Assembly (NCBI GenBank): GCA_021397845.1
Contig: JAHSVC010000072.1
Span: forward strand, 1,614,001-1,678,000
Length of the DNA: 64,000 nucleotides
Direction: 5' to 3'
From: Areca catechu
Lineage: Eukaryota > Streptophyta > Magnoliopsida > Arecales > Arecaceae
Within the stretch, counting starts at the first letter, position 1, and every line of letters starts with the position of its first letter. The position numbers and the translations under genes are program-made. The notes beneath the pieces were generated by a model that was given only the letters and a program-made list of their open reading frames with translations, made no database searches and was not told the origin of the DNA. This document shows, one piece after another, positions 35,800-46,807 of this stretch.

Positions 35800-36516
35800 C
35801 TCGATCATGGCCACTAATAGCCATAGCCGAGTGCTCCATCTGACATGTAGCGGTGGAGGCTAATGTAATTCCAGTAGAGACACGTAGAACTCTAGAAAAA
35901 GTTGCAGATAGAGAAGAAACTAAATCACTACCAAGGATCTGACCATGAATCTGATGAACTAAATATGGATTTAACCCAGATAGAAATTAAGCAACCGCTA
36001 GACCTTCACAATAGTCTTTTAACTTCAGTAAATCCAGGACTAGAGGCTAATATAAATATAACTCATCAAGAATACCTCTCAAAAAGGCATAGTAATCAAT
36101 TACAGATTTGTTACCTTGTTATAGTGTGAAGAGTTGCTCATGGATTTCAAATACCCTTGATATATCTTCTCATACCCATACATCTCTTTGAAGGTGTTCC
36201 AAATTTGCTTAGCCATCTTTAGAACATGACACCAGTGCTAATCTTCTCCTTCATGCTATTTAATAACTATGACACAATACAACAATCACTAGCCTGCTAG
36301 TCTTCTTAGGTAAGATCTTTGAAAATTGGAGGATCATCAGTCAAGTGCTATGCCTTCTGTTGGGCACCAATAAGCAGTTTGAATGATTGGACCCATAAAT
36401 GGTAGTTGGTGCCATTAAGTTTCACTGTAGTTGCTGTTAGATTCTCTATGGCAGCATTAGAACTCGGAGTCAGAAATGCCAAGAGTTGTTTATTATCGTT
36501 ATTTGAAGATGCCATA
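35800..36516 (-). pseudogene. copia gag remnant
   Basis: From about 36516 the minus strand reads Met-Ala-Ser-Ser-Asn-Asn..., then VKLNGTNYHLWVQSFKLLIG, the classic start of copia gag (LNGTNYxxW), and stops shortly after GAQQKA. Downstream frames are broken. Confidence 0.7.
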
Positions 36517-36868
36517 GTAGCCAAAAAAGAGGATAGAAATAACCAAACAGCCAGATAGAGAAATCATGGGCAGTGTATCATTTCCGTGATCAGTAGATAA
36601 CCAGAAAGATAGTAAGATCAGCTTTACACGGCATATGAAAGATATCTATGCCATATAGAGGAAGAGAAGAGAAAAAAGATCAAGAAATATCAAGAAGAGT
36701 GGCGGTGGGTGGTAAGGGAGGAGGCAGCAGTGGTGGTTTGAAGAAGAAGATGGGTGGTGGTTAGGGTTATGATATAGAAGAAGAAAATGGATGGGTGTTA
36801 GGGTTATGGTATAGAAGAAGAAGATAGGTGGTGGCTACGGTTATGGAACCTAGCACTTTGATACCATA

Positions 36869-37029
36869 TGAAGTTGTAGAAAGTGAAACTCCATAATAAT
36901 ATTCCTTGCTATTGAGATTTCATTTTCTTTAATAGATGAAGATACATGGAATACAAGTATATTTATATTTATAGATACACTAAATATATTTTTATATAAG
37001 AATTTATTGAATAAAGCATAATTCTAACA
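36869..37029 (-). repeat. 5' LTR of the intronic copia element
   Basis: 161 bp, alignable with 31607-31767; both carry gttgt.gaaagtgaaact, agatacatggaatacaagta and aagcat.attctaaca-like phrases. Confidence 0.85.
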
Positions 37030-38689
37030 CTTTAAATTGAACATGCTGACCAAACTTGGGATATGTCTCTCTTCTTGGATTGCCTTTGCAATTGCTGACC
37101 TTTTTCCATGCAGCACTGTTGCTAAATATTGTAAAACTCAAATCTCACTGCATTTGCTGTCTAATTTGACTTATGCTTTTATACTTTCCGTAAAGAGTTT
37201 TGTCCAAAAGGATCCAACATAATAAAAATGCAAGTGAAAGTGAAAGCATTTCTCAAAAAAAAAAGATGATCTTTGCTAGGTTTTACCATGCCCAGATTGT
37301 GTTCACTATTTAATATTTTTAGACGTGAGTTGCATTATAAAGAGACTAAAATATGATAATCCTTATTTTAAGGAAAAATTTAAATTTACTCTTTGTGGAT
37401 ATACTAAGGAGTTACCATTTCTTCCTCACCAATGCGGGTATCCAACAGCTGGTGTAGGAGAATGCCCAATCTACTTTTCCTTTCACTCTCTGTCGGTGCT
37501 AAAAGAGATGTACTAGGAGTACACCAAGAGATATGACAAACATTCTATTGCAAGTACAGAAACTAAATGATTCCTTGGAAGTTTCTTTTCCTCGGTCATC
37601 AGGCCCTATCTAAAGTTCTGAACTCCTTTTTCATTATTAAATAAAGAACATAAAAGACTTTGTCTTGTATTTTTCTTAGGCCTCCTTGAATATCTCTTTG
37701 TCGTCTTCACTCGTAAACAGACCATAGTTGTCTTTTTTACTCATTATTCTGGTCCAAGGGCACTTATAATTTTCAATTCTGAATGTGCTGCTGGAGTTCA
37801 TAGCTTCACTTATACTACACCATTTTTTTTTTTTGGTGGTGATGCATAAACAAAAGTTTTTCCTTCAATAACATTATTATTTTATGTTTTTATTTTTTAT
37901 TTTTGCATCATGAGAAGCCATTGCCACATAAAGCTTGTTTTAGATTTCGTCACATACATCATTCTATTGCCATCACTACAAAAATTTGATTTTTTGCAAA
38001 AGCTTGCTGGTTTTCTGTGATTCCTCTTAAAATTCTCCTGTCATACTTCACATTAAATTATAGAATTCTAGATGATTTGCAATTCTTGTAAACATGGATA
38101 AGAAAAGCTTAAGGTTTGTCAATTTTCTACTTTGTATTCATAATTTTAATTAACAATATTGGCAAAATTTCTCATGCGAACGGTGACATACTGAGGGTTA
38201 CACTAGCCGATGTTAAGTGATCTTTACCTCTGAGCTTCACCTTGAGCTGATAGCTTGTTATTTTAGCTGTCAACACCCACCTTAATATTTGATGACAAAT
38301 ATTCTAAATTTAGACCTCAACCTATTTCATACTATCAAGGACTGGCAAAACTTGCAAAACCCAGAAGCTAAGGCAGATACAACCCATCTTCAGGCTTTAA
38401 TTCCAAGTTGTTAAAATATTCTGCTACAGAATAAATCCTTTTGCAGTTGAAAGGAATTCTCCTTCTGCATTCTTCACTATCTTTACCAAGTCCCAAGAGA
38501 TATAACCTGAGAGAACATTTAAAAGGTACTCCAAAAAGGGATCATTGGCTGTGTTAATGGCCATTGAAGGTATTTATCGCAGAATAGCATCTCAGAGACA
38601 AAGCTGATGAATGTCTTCTTGAGAGACTTTAAGAAGCATTGATATTGTTATCATCATTAGTTGCAGTGTTACGCATTGACCCTTCCCCA

Positions 38690-38800
38690 TCAGCTTAAGC
38701 TTTTAGTGTCTATTGGTTAGCATTATATTAGGCCTTGGGTTTGCTGGAGGGTCACAAGTTCAAATCACCTCCTTGCAAGTTTTTATTTAATTGCCCAGAT
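38690..38800 (+). mobile_element. tRNA-derived SINE remnant (tentative)
   Basis: ttggttagcattatattagg resembles a polymerase III A box, and ggtcacaagttcaaatcacc (about 38750-38770) a B box, about 40 bp apart. No tRNA fold is intact and no clear tail or target duplication is seen. Confidence 0.35.
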
Positions 38801-40353
38801 GTCATTTTGCTCTTGATCTAGTCTCCATCTGCATAATCAAGGCCACAACTATGATGGATGGGATAGCTAGCTTGTGATGAGCTTGCGGGGAGGCTGATCT
38901 GGCTTGAAAGATGGTCAATCCAAGCTTGAGTCTGGCCTAGCTTTTTTGAGTTCAGCTTATTTATGCCCTTAATTGCAGCAGATAGAAAGAGGGTTTTAAA
39001 CCTATCCATATAAATTTTTCATCACTCAACCACCAATGAGTCAGACTCATTTCTTTTCCTTCTGTAAAGGACAGAGTAATATCATTATTTACCAATCTTT
39101 TGGCCTTCATGCAACCTTGAAATGCATAATTTTTACTCAATTTACTTCCATTTTTGCATGACATGTGGCTTGGTGATGAAATGCACATCTGTAGTAGTTA
39201 ATATTAGATAAACCGTGTAAGTTGTTTGGTAATTTTCAACAAGGTTACTTTCGTTTGTTATGCCAGATCTATGCTGTCTGAATCTAGCTATTCTTATATG
39301 ATTTGCCTTTATAGTAACAAATGCACTAAAAGTATTTTATTCCAATGTGTAATATTTGCTAATGCTAAAGTATCTACAATATATCTAGTTCATGGATGCA
39401 TCTTGTAGCACATGGTTGTTGCCTTGCTATCTTCTGGTTGGTAGAATCTGCCTTATAAATACGCAACCCGTTCCCCTCTTTACATCGGTAAACTATCGAA
39501 GTATTCACCAACCGAAGAAAGTGCTGGGGCATATTCACCAAAGGTTCTCTTCAGTGGGCATGATATATTAATCCTGGCTAAAGTAATCGTTGCCTTATTG
39601 CACTATATAACATCATGCATTTGACATGGCCATCCACCCTGCAGTCAAATACGCTCAAGATGAGTATAAATTGGTGCTACATATGATGTGGCTTTGATCC
39701 ACTTTCTTGCACTGTGTTGCTTCCTCTTTAAGGTTAGTTATTAGTAAAACTTGCATTTTAATACCATGATACCTTCTCCAACTTGCAGCTATAGATGGCC
39801 AATATTTATCTGACTCAATGGCTGGAACTCTTTCAACACTTTTCGACATTGGAGGTGTGGTTGGTGGTATCCTTGCTGGGCACATTTCTGATCACCTTGA
39901 TGCCCGTGCAATCACAGCTGCAAGCTTCATGTACTCTGCAATACCTGCCCTTTTTTTTACCGCATATATGGGAGCGTTTCACTCTTTTGGAGCATCACTC
40001 TCATGTTCATCTGTGGTATGTTTGTGAACGGTCCTTATGCTCTAATAACAACAGCAGTCTCAGCAGATCTTGGCACGCACAGCTCTCTCAATGGGAATTC
40101 TCGGGCATTGGCAACCGTGACAGCTATCATTGATGGCACGGGGTCTGTAGGAGCTGCAATCGGGCCACTGCTCACGGGGTACATCTCAGCCAAGAGCTGG
40201 AATTGGGTGTTCTCAATGCTGATGATGGCTGCACTTGTTGCTGGGCTCCTGCTGACCAGACTTGTGACTGACGAAGTGGCTGCCAAGATAAGGGCCCAAA
40301 GGTCCCAGGCAGCAAATATCTCGCATTCCTTGAGTGTGGGATTGGAAGTATGA

Positions 40354-41528
40354 TCAATTATGCATCATAATGTTGAGATTGGAACTGTTGCAATGGAAGC
40401 AGCATACTTCTCAGCTTATTTCTGAAACATGAACTTTCTGTTGTATGGTGTACTGTATTAAGAGTTGCGGTGGCCCTCGAGAAGCTTCGGTCCTCCATCA
40501 ACCTCTCTTGATTGCTTTGACTGGGAATAAGCTCCATCCATATCTAGTGGTAACATCAGTTGGCTCTTTTCCAGGTTGCAGTAGGTACTTGGAGTTTGTT
40601 GATTCATCTTATGTCACCAATTCCTTGGGGTGGAAATGGGGAGGTCTCGAGCTTTTTATGTTCGTTAGGGAGGAAGCTTGTCATTGGGAAATCAGTAGGG
40701 ATCCTCCACCGTCTCCATTCCAACTTCCTGCCTTTGCGAGGAAAGTGAGGAATGGAGCTGTGGTTCCATTGTTGTGTATATTCTGTGCGAGTGTTATAAA
40801 CTTCATATGCTTTTTGGCTAGGAACAGCAGACAGCTCCATTCTGGTTAGCTATTGGCAGCATTTGTACTTCATTGAAGGTTTATATGTCCATCCATCCCA
40901 GCTGTTTTTTTATGGGAAGTGCTTCTCCATTCGTCGCTTTGATCTAATCTTAGACCGTGTCATGGTGGTTTTTTCCAGTACTTGAGATGTTCCATGTTTT
41001 TCCTAAATGTAGATGGTTAATTCATTTCCCCCCTCTCTAGTATGTTTTCCTTCCAAGTGTGGTTTCCTCGATAAAGGCGTAACTGCATTGGATCATTCCC
41101 TCCCATTATCCAAGAGAAACAAAAGTTGCATCCTATAATTATATTACAATAGTAAACAGTTACTGTTCTCAAGGTATCTTACCGATTCAATTACGGGGTA
41201 ACTATACATCTCTTTTCATATTAAACGATTGCACGGATGTAGCATGTATGCAGTTTTCAATCATGGATGACTAAACAAAATCTGTGTCTAATTGCAAGCA
41301 ATTGAATTATAGGTAAGCAAATGACTTTAGAGTGGCAGAGCTTTTAAACATTCCATTTTTTTAAAGTTGCACTAATAAATTTCATTTCATCAACATTATC
41401 TCATTACACTAATTATTAATAATTATTGCAACAACATGGTAGTTCCATACAAAAATTATAATTTCTCAAACATTTGTGGCCTTTTGCAACTCTCCCTTGC
41501 GGACACCATAGAAGTATCACCCTTCCAC
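40354..41528. other. Intergenic DNA between the convergent G3Pp copies A and B
   Basis: Contains both 3' UTRs presumably. Open frames near 40445-40849 on both strands overlap and have no recognisable content. No clear polyadenylation signal stands out. Confidence 0.5.
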
Positions 41529-43940
41529 CTAAATCAGGCGCCTGGAAGCGCCACCTAACTTCCCTGCCACCTCCACCACCACAAGCCTTGTCAATGGGAG
41601 CCCTGCCATGAGCGCCGCCACCATTAGCATTCCAAACACCGTATCCCAGCTCACCATCGAGGCATATCCAGCTATCAGTGGCCCGATTGCCGCCCCTATC
41701 GATCCTGTTCCATTGATGATCGCCGTCACCGTTGCCATTGCCCTGGAGCTTCCCTTGAGAGAGCTGTGTGTGCCGAGGTCTGCCGACACTGCAGTTGTGA
41801 TAAGTGCATAGGGGCCATTTACGAACACGCCGGCGATGAACATGAAGGTGGCGTTCATGAAAGATCGAGGCTACCATATAGAAGAGGAGGGTTGGTATGG
41901 CACGGTACGTGAAGCATGCAGCGGTGGTGGCACGAGCATTGAGGTGGTCGGAGATGTGGCCGGCGAGGATGCCACCGAACACCCCTCCAACATCGAACAA
42001 TGTGGATAAAATGCCAGCAGTCGAGTTCGATAGATACTGGCCATTTATGGCTGTTAATTGGAGGATGGATTAAGTTTAGAAGGCTGATCGAAACTGACAT
42101 GATCGTGGAAGTGAAACAGAAAATATGCAAATAAGCACATTAATGTTGTGTTGTGCTTTCTATCTTACTTGATTATGTTGTGAAGGTGTTTATATACCTG
42201 ATGTTTGTGAGCTATAATATTTTTGTCTAAAATTTAAAACATAAAATGTTCAAATTAAGAATCCATGCTACTGAACTGGTCATGACATATATGGCTGAAT
42301 ATACGTTTATAAGGCAAGTGCATTAGACCAAACTGTTTTTGGATCAAGAGGTCATAAATGGATGGGAGACTTTTTTTTAAAAAATGAAAATTGGATTGAA
42401 GAGGTTGATCAATTAAGTTATAGAAAATGTATGGTTGGTCATACAAATCAACAATCAATACATATGGTTCAGTATGTCTTCAAAATATACAAATCAAAAT
42501 TCTGAAGGGATATAAACTGTAAATTACATAAAACCATATTTTTTTTTTTTCCTTTTAATTTTTATTTAATTACATTTCAGTGTGATAGAAACTACTTGCA
42601 AATTCTTATACAGTTGCAAGCTTATGTCCTAATCATGAACAAGACACCACTCAGTGCCTTCCTCATCTTCTTACCAATTGGATGTAGTTTTTAAAGATAA
42701 ACTTCATAGTTTTGTTCAACCATGGCTTAAAACTTCTTATATAGAATGGCCTATTAGAAAACAAATACAGTACTTTCCAGCACAGTGATGAATTATCATG
42801 TAAAATAGAGTATTTGATTTTGTAGGAGGAGCTCCAGCAACATGTCATGCACCATGCATAACCCAAAATGGAGGAATGCCTCTGAATTCTCCAGAATCAT
42901 GCATTCAGACATCCTAGCACAAGAATTACTCTTACTACAGATGATAAAAAGAGTATGCCTACTTTTTCTCAAAAAAAAAACAAAAATAAAAACAAAAGAG
43001 CAGAGCACACCAGTGTGGCTGATGTAAAAGGGTAGCCAATAGAGGAAGGTATAGGCCACCAATTTGGAGAAGAAGAGACACACAGCAAACAGCGCGACCG
43101 GGGATCCGCCATGCCTCCATGAACCCAACTGCTTCTTCCTTAACCTCTGCTTCTCCTCCAGTAAGAGGCTCCTCAATAATATTCTTCTCTTGGGGCCTAA
43201 ACTGACCATCCCCATCTCTTCTAAACCCCAAAGCCTGAGGACTAACTGGCAAGAATAGAAACACCATCACTCCTAGACAACCCATAAGAATGCCAGGGAT
43301 GGCGAAGGACCAGGCCCAGCTATACTTCAGCAAAGCCGAGGCAATCAGCGAGCCGGCGATGCTCCCGATCGAAGTGTTAGCATTCCGAAATCCCATGATC
43401 AGACCCTCCTATTCTTTCCAAACCAATTCCCCATCACTGCCACACTGAAGGCCAGCCGGTGGACTGAAACACTCCTGCTAGCAGCTGAACCACTAGGTAG
43501 TAGCTGATGCTATGAATGTCAAGCCAGTAGCCAACACCAAAGAGCGAGGTGAATAAACCAGTCAACGCCATTCCTACGGTGAGGAGGATTCTTAAGTCGA
43601 CGCGGTCTCCAAGATGCCGGCGAAGTACATGCCAAGGGAGTATGCCGAGAGGAAGGCCACATCGATCACTCCAGCATCACGGTGCCATTCGAATTGTTGA
43701 ACGGAGCCCAGCCAGAAAATCCTTGTCCTGATTCTTTAGGATCAAGGACACTCTTAACAATGCTTGTAAGCTTTCTGGTGGCGTGATAACTGGCATATGA
43801 TATGATATGAATGTTAGGACCAAGGCAATGGCTTGATATGTCCTGAAGGTGAGATCAGATCTTTTGATGCGATGTAGGAAGCAAATGCCAGGTGGTTTGC
43901 AGCATTTTGTTTCAGACGGGAGATCACCTACCGGATCTAT
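41529..43940 (-). pseudogene. Glycerol-3-phosphate transporter (G3Pp family), copy B: broken paralogue
   Basis: Minus strand, convergent with copy A. Exon 1 is 43940-43011, a 960-bp GT-AG intron is 43010-42051, exon 2 is 42050-41529. It is collinear with copy A: KCCKPPGICFLHRIKRSDLT at the N-terminus, YASYHATRKLTSIVKSVLDP, VDLRILLTVGMALTGLFTSL, GVFQSTGWPSV, SIGSIAGSLIASALLKYSWA, WLPFYISHT, then LSTLFDVGGVFGGILAGHIS and [20 protein letters not shown]. The split Ala codon is conserved. Frame breaks lie near 43800, 43670, 43618, 43443, 43405, 43099 and 41870; at least four are one G missing from a short G run. The codon aligned with copy A's ATG reads ATA. A copia complex starts 72 bp further upstream. 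Non-functional as written; some breaks may be sequence errors, as in copy A. Confidence 0.85.
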
Positions 43941-44012
43941 GGAAGGAAACTCGTAAAATTAATTACTGAAGACCAGCCGAGGATGAAGGGTAGGACTACT
44001 CGTGGCTCTGCT

Positions 44013-44522
44013 TTTGGATCCTTAATTCAATATTGGACTTATATGTAAAATAAATATTTGTGGGCTGTCATTTAAGATTTGGTCCACTTAAAAGTGATCA
44101 ATTATATTTTGAATTATTTGGGACCTTATGTATCTAATAGGGTGTAGGTCTTTAATGTGTAGAGACTTAAGGGTAATTTCTATTTTTATGATGGACAAAA
44201 ATAGAAATCATAATAATGTTGTCATATAAAAACGATATAGTCCCCAGATTACACGGGGTTATTCCTTTCTCTCCGATATCCCATCATCGGAGAAGAAAAT
44301 CTTAGAGAAGTAAGAAAAGGCTCCTTAGAAAATCCGTGTGAATCTGGAAGGCTAGCCGTGCGACATAGGAGTAGACCTTCAAATCTAGGCTTTCAAATAT
44401 GGCTTCAGGTACGCTTCTGCTTATTGTTTGGTTATTCTCAATGATATCACATATTTATTTTTGGGATTTGCTTTCAAATAGGCTTCAGAATAATTCCCAT
44501 AAAAGGGGAATAATTTCTAACA
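44013..44522 (+). repeat. 5' LTR of the copia complex
   Basis: About 510 bp, ends in ctaaca, followed two bases later by the primer site. Collinear with 56072-56579, with scattered differences (for example aattcaatattggac against aatccaatattgggc). Confidence 0.92.
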
Positions 44523-45233
44523 AGTGGTATCAGAGCCTATTCATGTTGAATCATTGAGAATAAATTTGTGTTTACGGTTTAAGATTTTGTTTTGGTATTT
44601 TATTTTGGGTATCTGTATTTTTTCACCATTACCGGCGTCGGAAAGGATAGGCTGCTGCTTGGCCGCACCACAGAGACGTCGTGGCCTGGTTGGCTATGGC
44701 AGCGGTGTCAATGGAAGGAAATGCAGCAGGCAACCGCCTACTGCGATTAAGAAAGTAACCTTGGAGTTAATTTTAATATTATTTATTTTGGGTACAATTT
44801 TAAATTCAAATATTGGTATTTTTTATTTTGAGATAAATTAATTGTAGCAACATGTCGCCAAAGTGACCTCTCTTGTGGAAATTAATTTGTTTTGAAATAT
44901 AAACAGCTGTATATATGTAATTTGTGAATATTTGTCAACCCAAAGGATGGTAAATATTTAATAAAATTACATGTGTACTTATGGTAATAAATGCGTGATG
45001 ATTATTTGGTTTGCATGTAAATAGTAAATCGGCCCAAAGGAAGGTTTATTGTTTGACATGTTCCTATTATCAGTGTTTGATTACTGTACCAAGATATCAC
45101 TTACAAGTTAATATTTTATCCCAGATAAACTATTAATGGAGTGCCCGATATCTTGAGATGGGATTTGCCTTTATTTGAATTTATTTTTGTTGTGATACTG
45201 ATGTAAGCTTGTTTTCTTTGTTGTTCTCTGTTT

Positions 45234-46030
45234 AGATTTGAATCCTACTAATATAACTGCCAACATCAATTCAATTCCTATGTTGAATGCCTCTAACTTC
45301 AAGTCATAGCAAGAGAACTTTTTAATAGTTCTTGGATTCATGGATCTCGACCTTGCGATAAGGAAAAATACTTCTGCATCTCTTACGGATAAGAGTACCT
45401 CTGATGAAAAGAGAGAGATTGAGAGGTGGGAGATATCAAATCGCATATGCATGATGATCATGAAAAAGTCGATTCCAGAAGCATTCAGAGTCACAATATC
45501 TGAAATAGTTACTACGGCTAAAGATTTCCTTGCCGAAATTGAAAAGAGGGTTGTCAAAAGTGAAAAGGTTAAAATTGGTACACTCTTGACAAACCTAATT
45601 TCAATGAGGTATATGGATAAAGGCAACATCAGGGAGTACATTATGGAGATGTCTCATCTTACTTCTAGATTGAAAGCACTTAAGCTTGAACTCTCTGAGG
45701 ACTTGCTAGTGCATCTGGTTTTGATATTTCTTCGATCCAGTTCAACCAGTTTAAGGTGAGCTATAACTGTCAGAAAGAGACTTAGTCTTTGAATGAGCTC
45801 ATCTCTCACCGTGTTCAAGAAGAGGAAAAGTTTAAGCAAGAAAAGGCAGAAAGTGCTCACCTGGCCTCAAACTCTAAGGAAAAGGGCAAGGGAAAGAAAA
45901 GGAAGAAGGATAAAGGAGCTGCAGATACAGTACCTCCTAAGAAACAATAAAAGAAAATCGCTGACTCGGATGGTAAGGGTTGTTTTTTGTAGGGCTGAAG
46001 GGCATCAGAAGAAGTAGTGCACTAATTATC
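45234..46030 (+). pseudogene. copia gag (broken)
   Basis: Reads NITANINSIPMLNASNFKS, a TAG in place of the usual Trp, then QENFLIVLGFMDLDLAIRKN and GNIREYIMEMSHLTSRLKAL (UBN2-type gag). A Lys/Glu-rich stretch follows, then a degraded CCHC knuckle (CRAEGHQKK) near 45985-46015. Confidence 0.8.
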
Positions 46031-46089
46031 ATGCCTGGTGTGCTAAGAAATGTATGCTTCTTATTTTGATTTGTTTCGAGGTTAACGTA

Positions 46090-46807
46090 ATTTCAGTACC
46101 TAGACACACGTGGTGGATAGATTCTGGTGCAACAACTCACATCAGTGTGTCTATGCAAGGTTGCCTGAGTTACCGAAAGCCAAGTGATGCTGAAAGATAC
46201 ATCTATGTGGGCGATGATCAGGCTGTTTAAGTTGAGGCAATAGAAAAATTTAGATTATTGTTAAAGACTGGATTTTATTTGGATCTTGATAAAACTTTTA
46301 TTGTACCATCATTTAGACGGAATTTGATTTCTATTTCTGCTTTGGACAAATCAGTTATTTTTGTTCATTTGGAAATGGAAAATTTAGTTTGCTTCATGAT
46401 TCAAAAGTGGTTGGTTCCGATTTTTTATCAAGTTACGATAATCTTTATTTAATTGATTCAATTGCTTCATTTAATGAATCATTGCAATTAAGTACACGAG
46501 ATGTAAAGAGAAAATTAACTATTGAGATTTCGGCTTTGTTATGGCACAAGAGATTAGGTCACATCTCCAGAAGGAGAATGGAGAGACTTGTGTCAGACAG
46601 AATCTTGAATCCCTTAGATTTTGCAGATTTTGATGTTTGTAACTATATAAAGGGTCAACAAACCAATCAAAAGAGATTTGAAGCCAACAGGACTTCGGAT
46701 GTCTTAGAACTTATACATACAGATATTTGTGGGCCATTCCCTACGGTTGCTTGGAATGGTCAACAATACTTTATAACGTTCATAGATGATTTTTCCAGAT
46801 ATGGCTA
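46090..46807 (+). pseudogene. copia protease and first part of integrase
   Basis: The protease active site is intact, WWIDSGATTHIS at about 46111-46146. Then comes the gag-pre-integrase zinc site (LWHKRLGHISRRRMERLVSD ... C-N-Y-I) and the integrase core LELIHTDICGPFPTVAWNGQ with FIDDFSRYGY, where the reading stops at the gypsy insertion. The downstream half resumes at 52229. Confidence 0.85.

Larger units (their letters stand above)
31607..37029 (-). mobile_element. Ty1/copia LTR retrotransposon in the intron of copy A, short LTRs
   Basis: Minus strand. LTRs of about 160 bp lie at 36869-37029 (5') and 31607-31767 (3'). The primer site reads TGGTATCAAAG (about 36866-36856) just inside the 5' LTR, and the polypurine tract gtttgaggggaag (31780-31768) just before the 3' LTR. 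The flanks are ctttg on the left (31602-31606) and cttta on the right (37030-37034), a 4-of-5 target duplication. Gag, integrase, reverse transcriptase and RNase H remnants are in copia order. Frames are heavily decayed. Two short elements at 33859-34063 and 35226-35581 landed in it later. Confidence 0.88.
30383..39788 (+). other. 9.4-kb intron of G3Pp copy A
   Basis: GT-AG intron, phase 1, at the same position as the 960-bp intron of copy B. The expansion is due to a 5.4-kb copia element (31607-37029) with two nested short elements. The remaining ~4 kb holds a 112-bp tandem duplication, a CT microsatellite, a SINE-like fragment (38.7 kb) and otherwise nothing recognisable. Confidence 0.85.
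29406..40353 (+). pseudogene. Glycerol-3-phosphate transporter (G3Pp family, MFS), copy A: two coding exons with three 1-bp frame breaks
   Basis: Plant homologue of bacterial GlpT: a 12-helix major facilitator membrane carrier that exchanges glycerol-3-phosphate and phosphate. Exon 1 is 29406-30382, exon 2 is 39789-40353. Motifs: LTFFAYASYHATRKTTSVVQ (helix 1), GHLGDRLDLR (the GxLxDR loop between helices 2 and 3), NWFGKRKRGLIMG, WLPFYLSHT at the end of exon 1, then LSTLFDIGGVVGGILAGHIS and [18 protein letters not shown] in exon 2. The donor is cacactg|gtaaat and the acceptor acttgcag|ctat; the split codon restores Ala. Frame breaks lie at about 29772, 29900 and 39951-39958, each at a T run one T short. 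With one T at each, exon 1 (979 nt, phase 1) and exon 2 (566 nt) close into about 514 codons, the normal family length. Either a very young pseudogene or an intact gene with base-calling gaps. There are no substituted stop codons. Confidence 0.88.

Noticed and set aside
38690..38800. A tRNA gene
   Set aside because: Only box-like motifs; no acceptor stem or anticodon loop can be folded.
40445..40849. 134-codon plus-strand open frame after copy A
   Set aside because: Lies in the 3' flank, overlapped by an antisense frame, and not similar to any exon of the paralogue.
29406..43940. Copies A and B as one large palindrome
   Set aside because: Exons are similar, but introns and flanks are not inverted copies of each other at the nucleotide level, so they are diverged paralogues rather than a recent inverted repeat.
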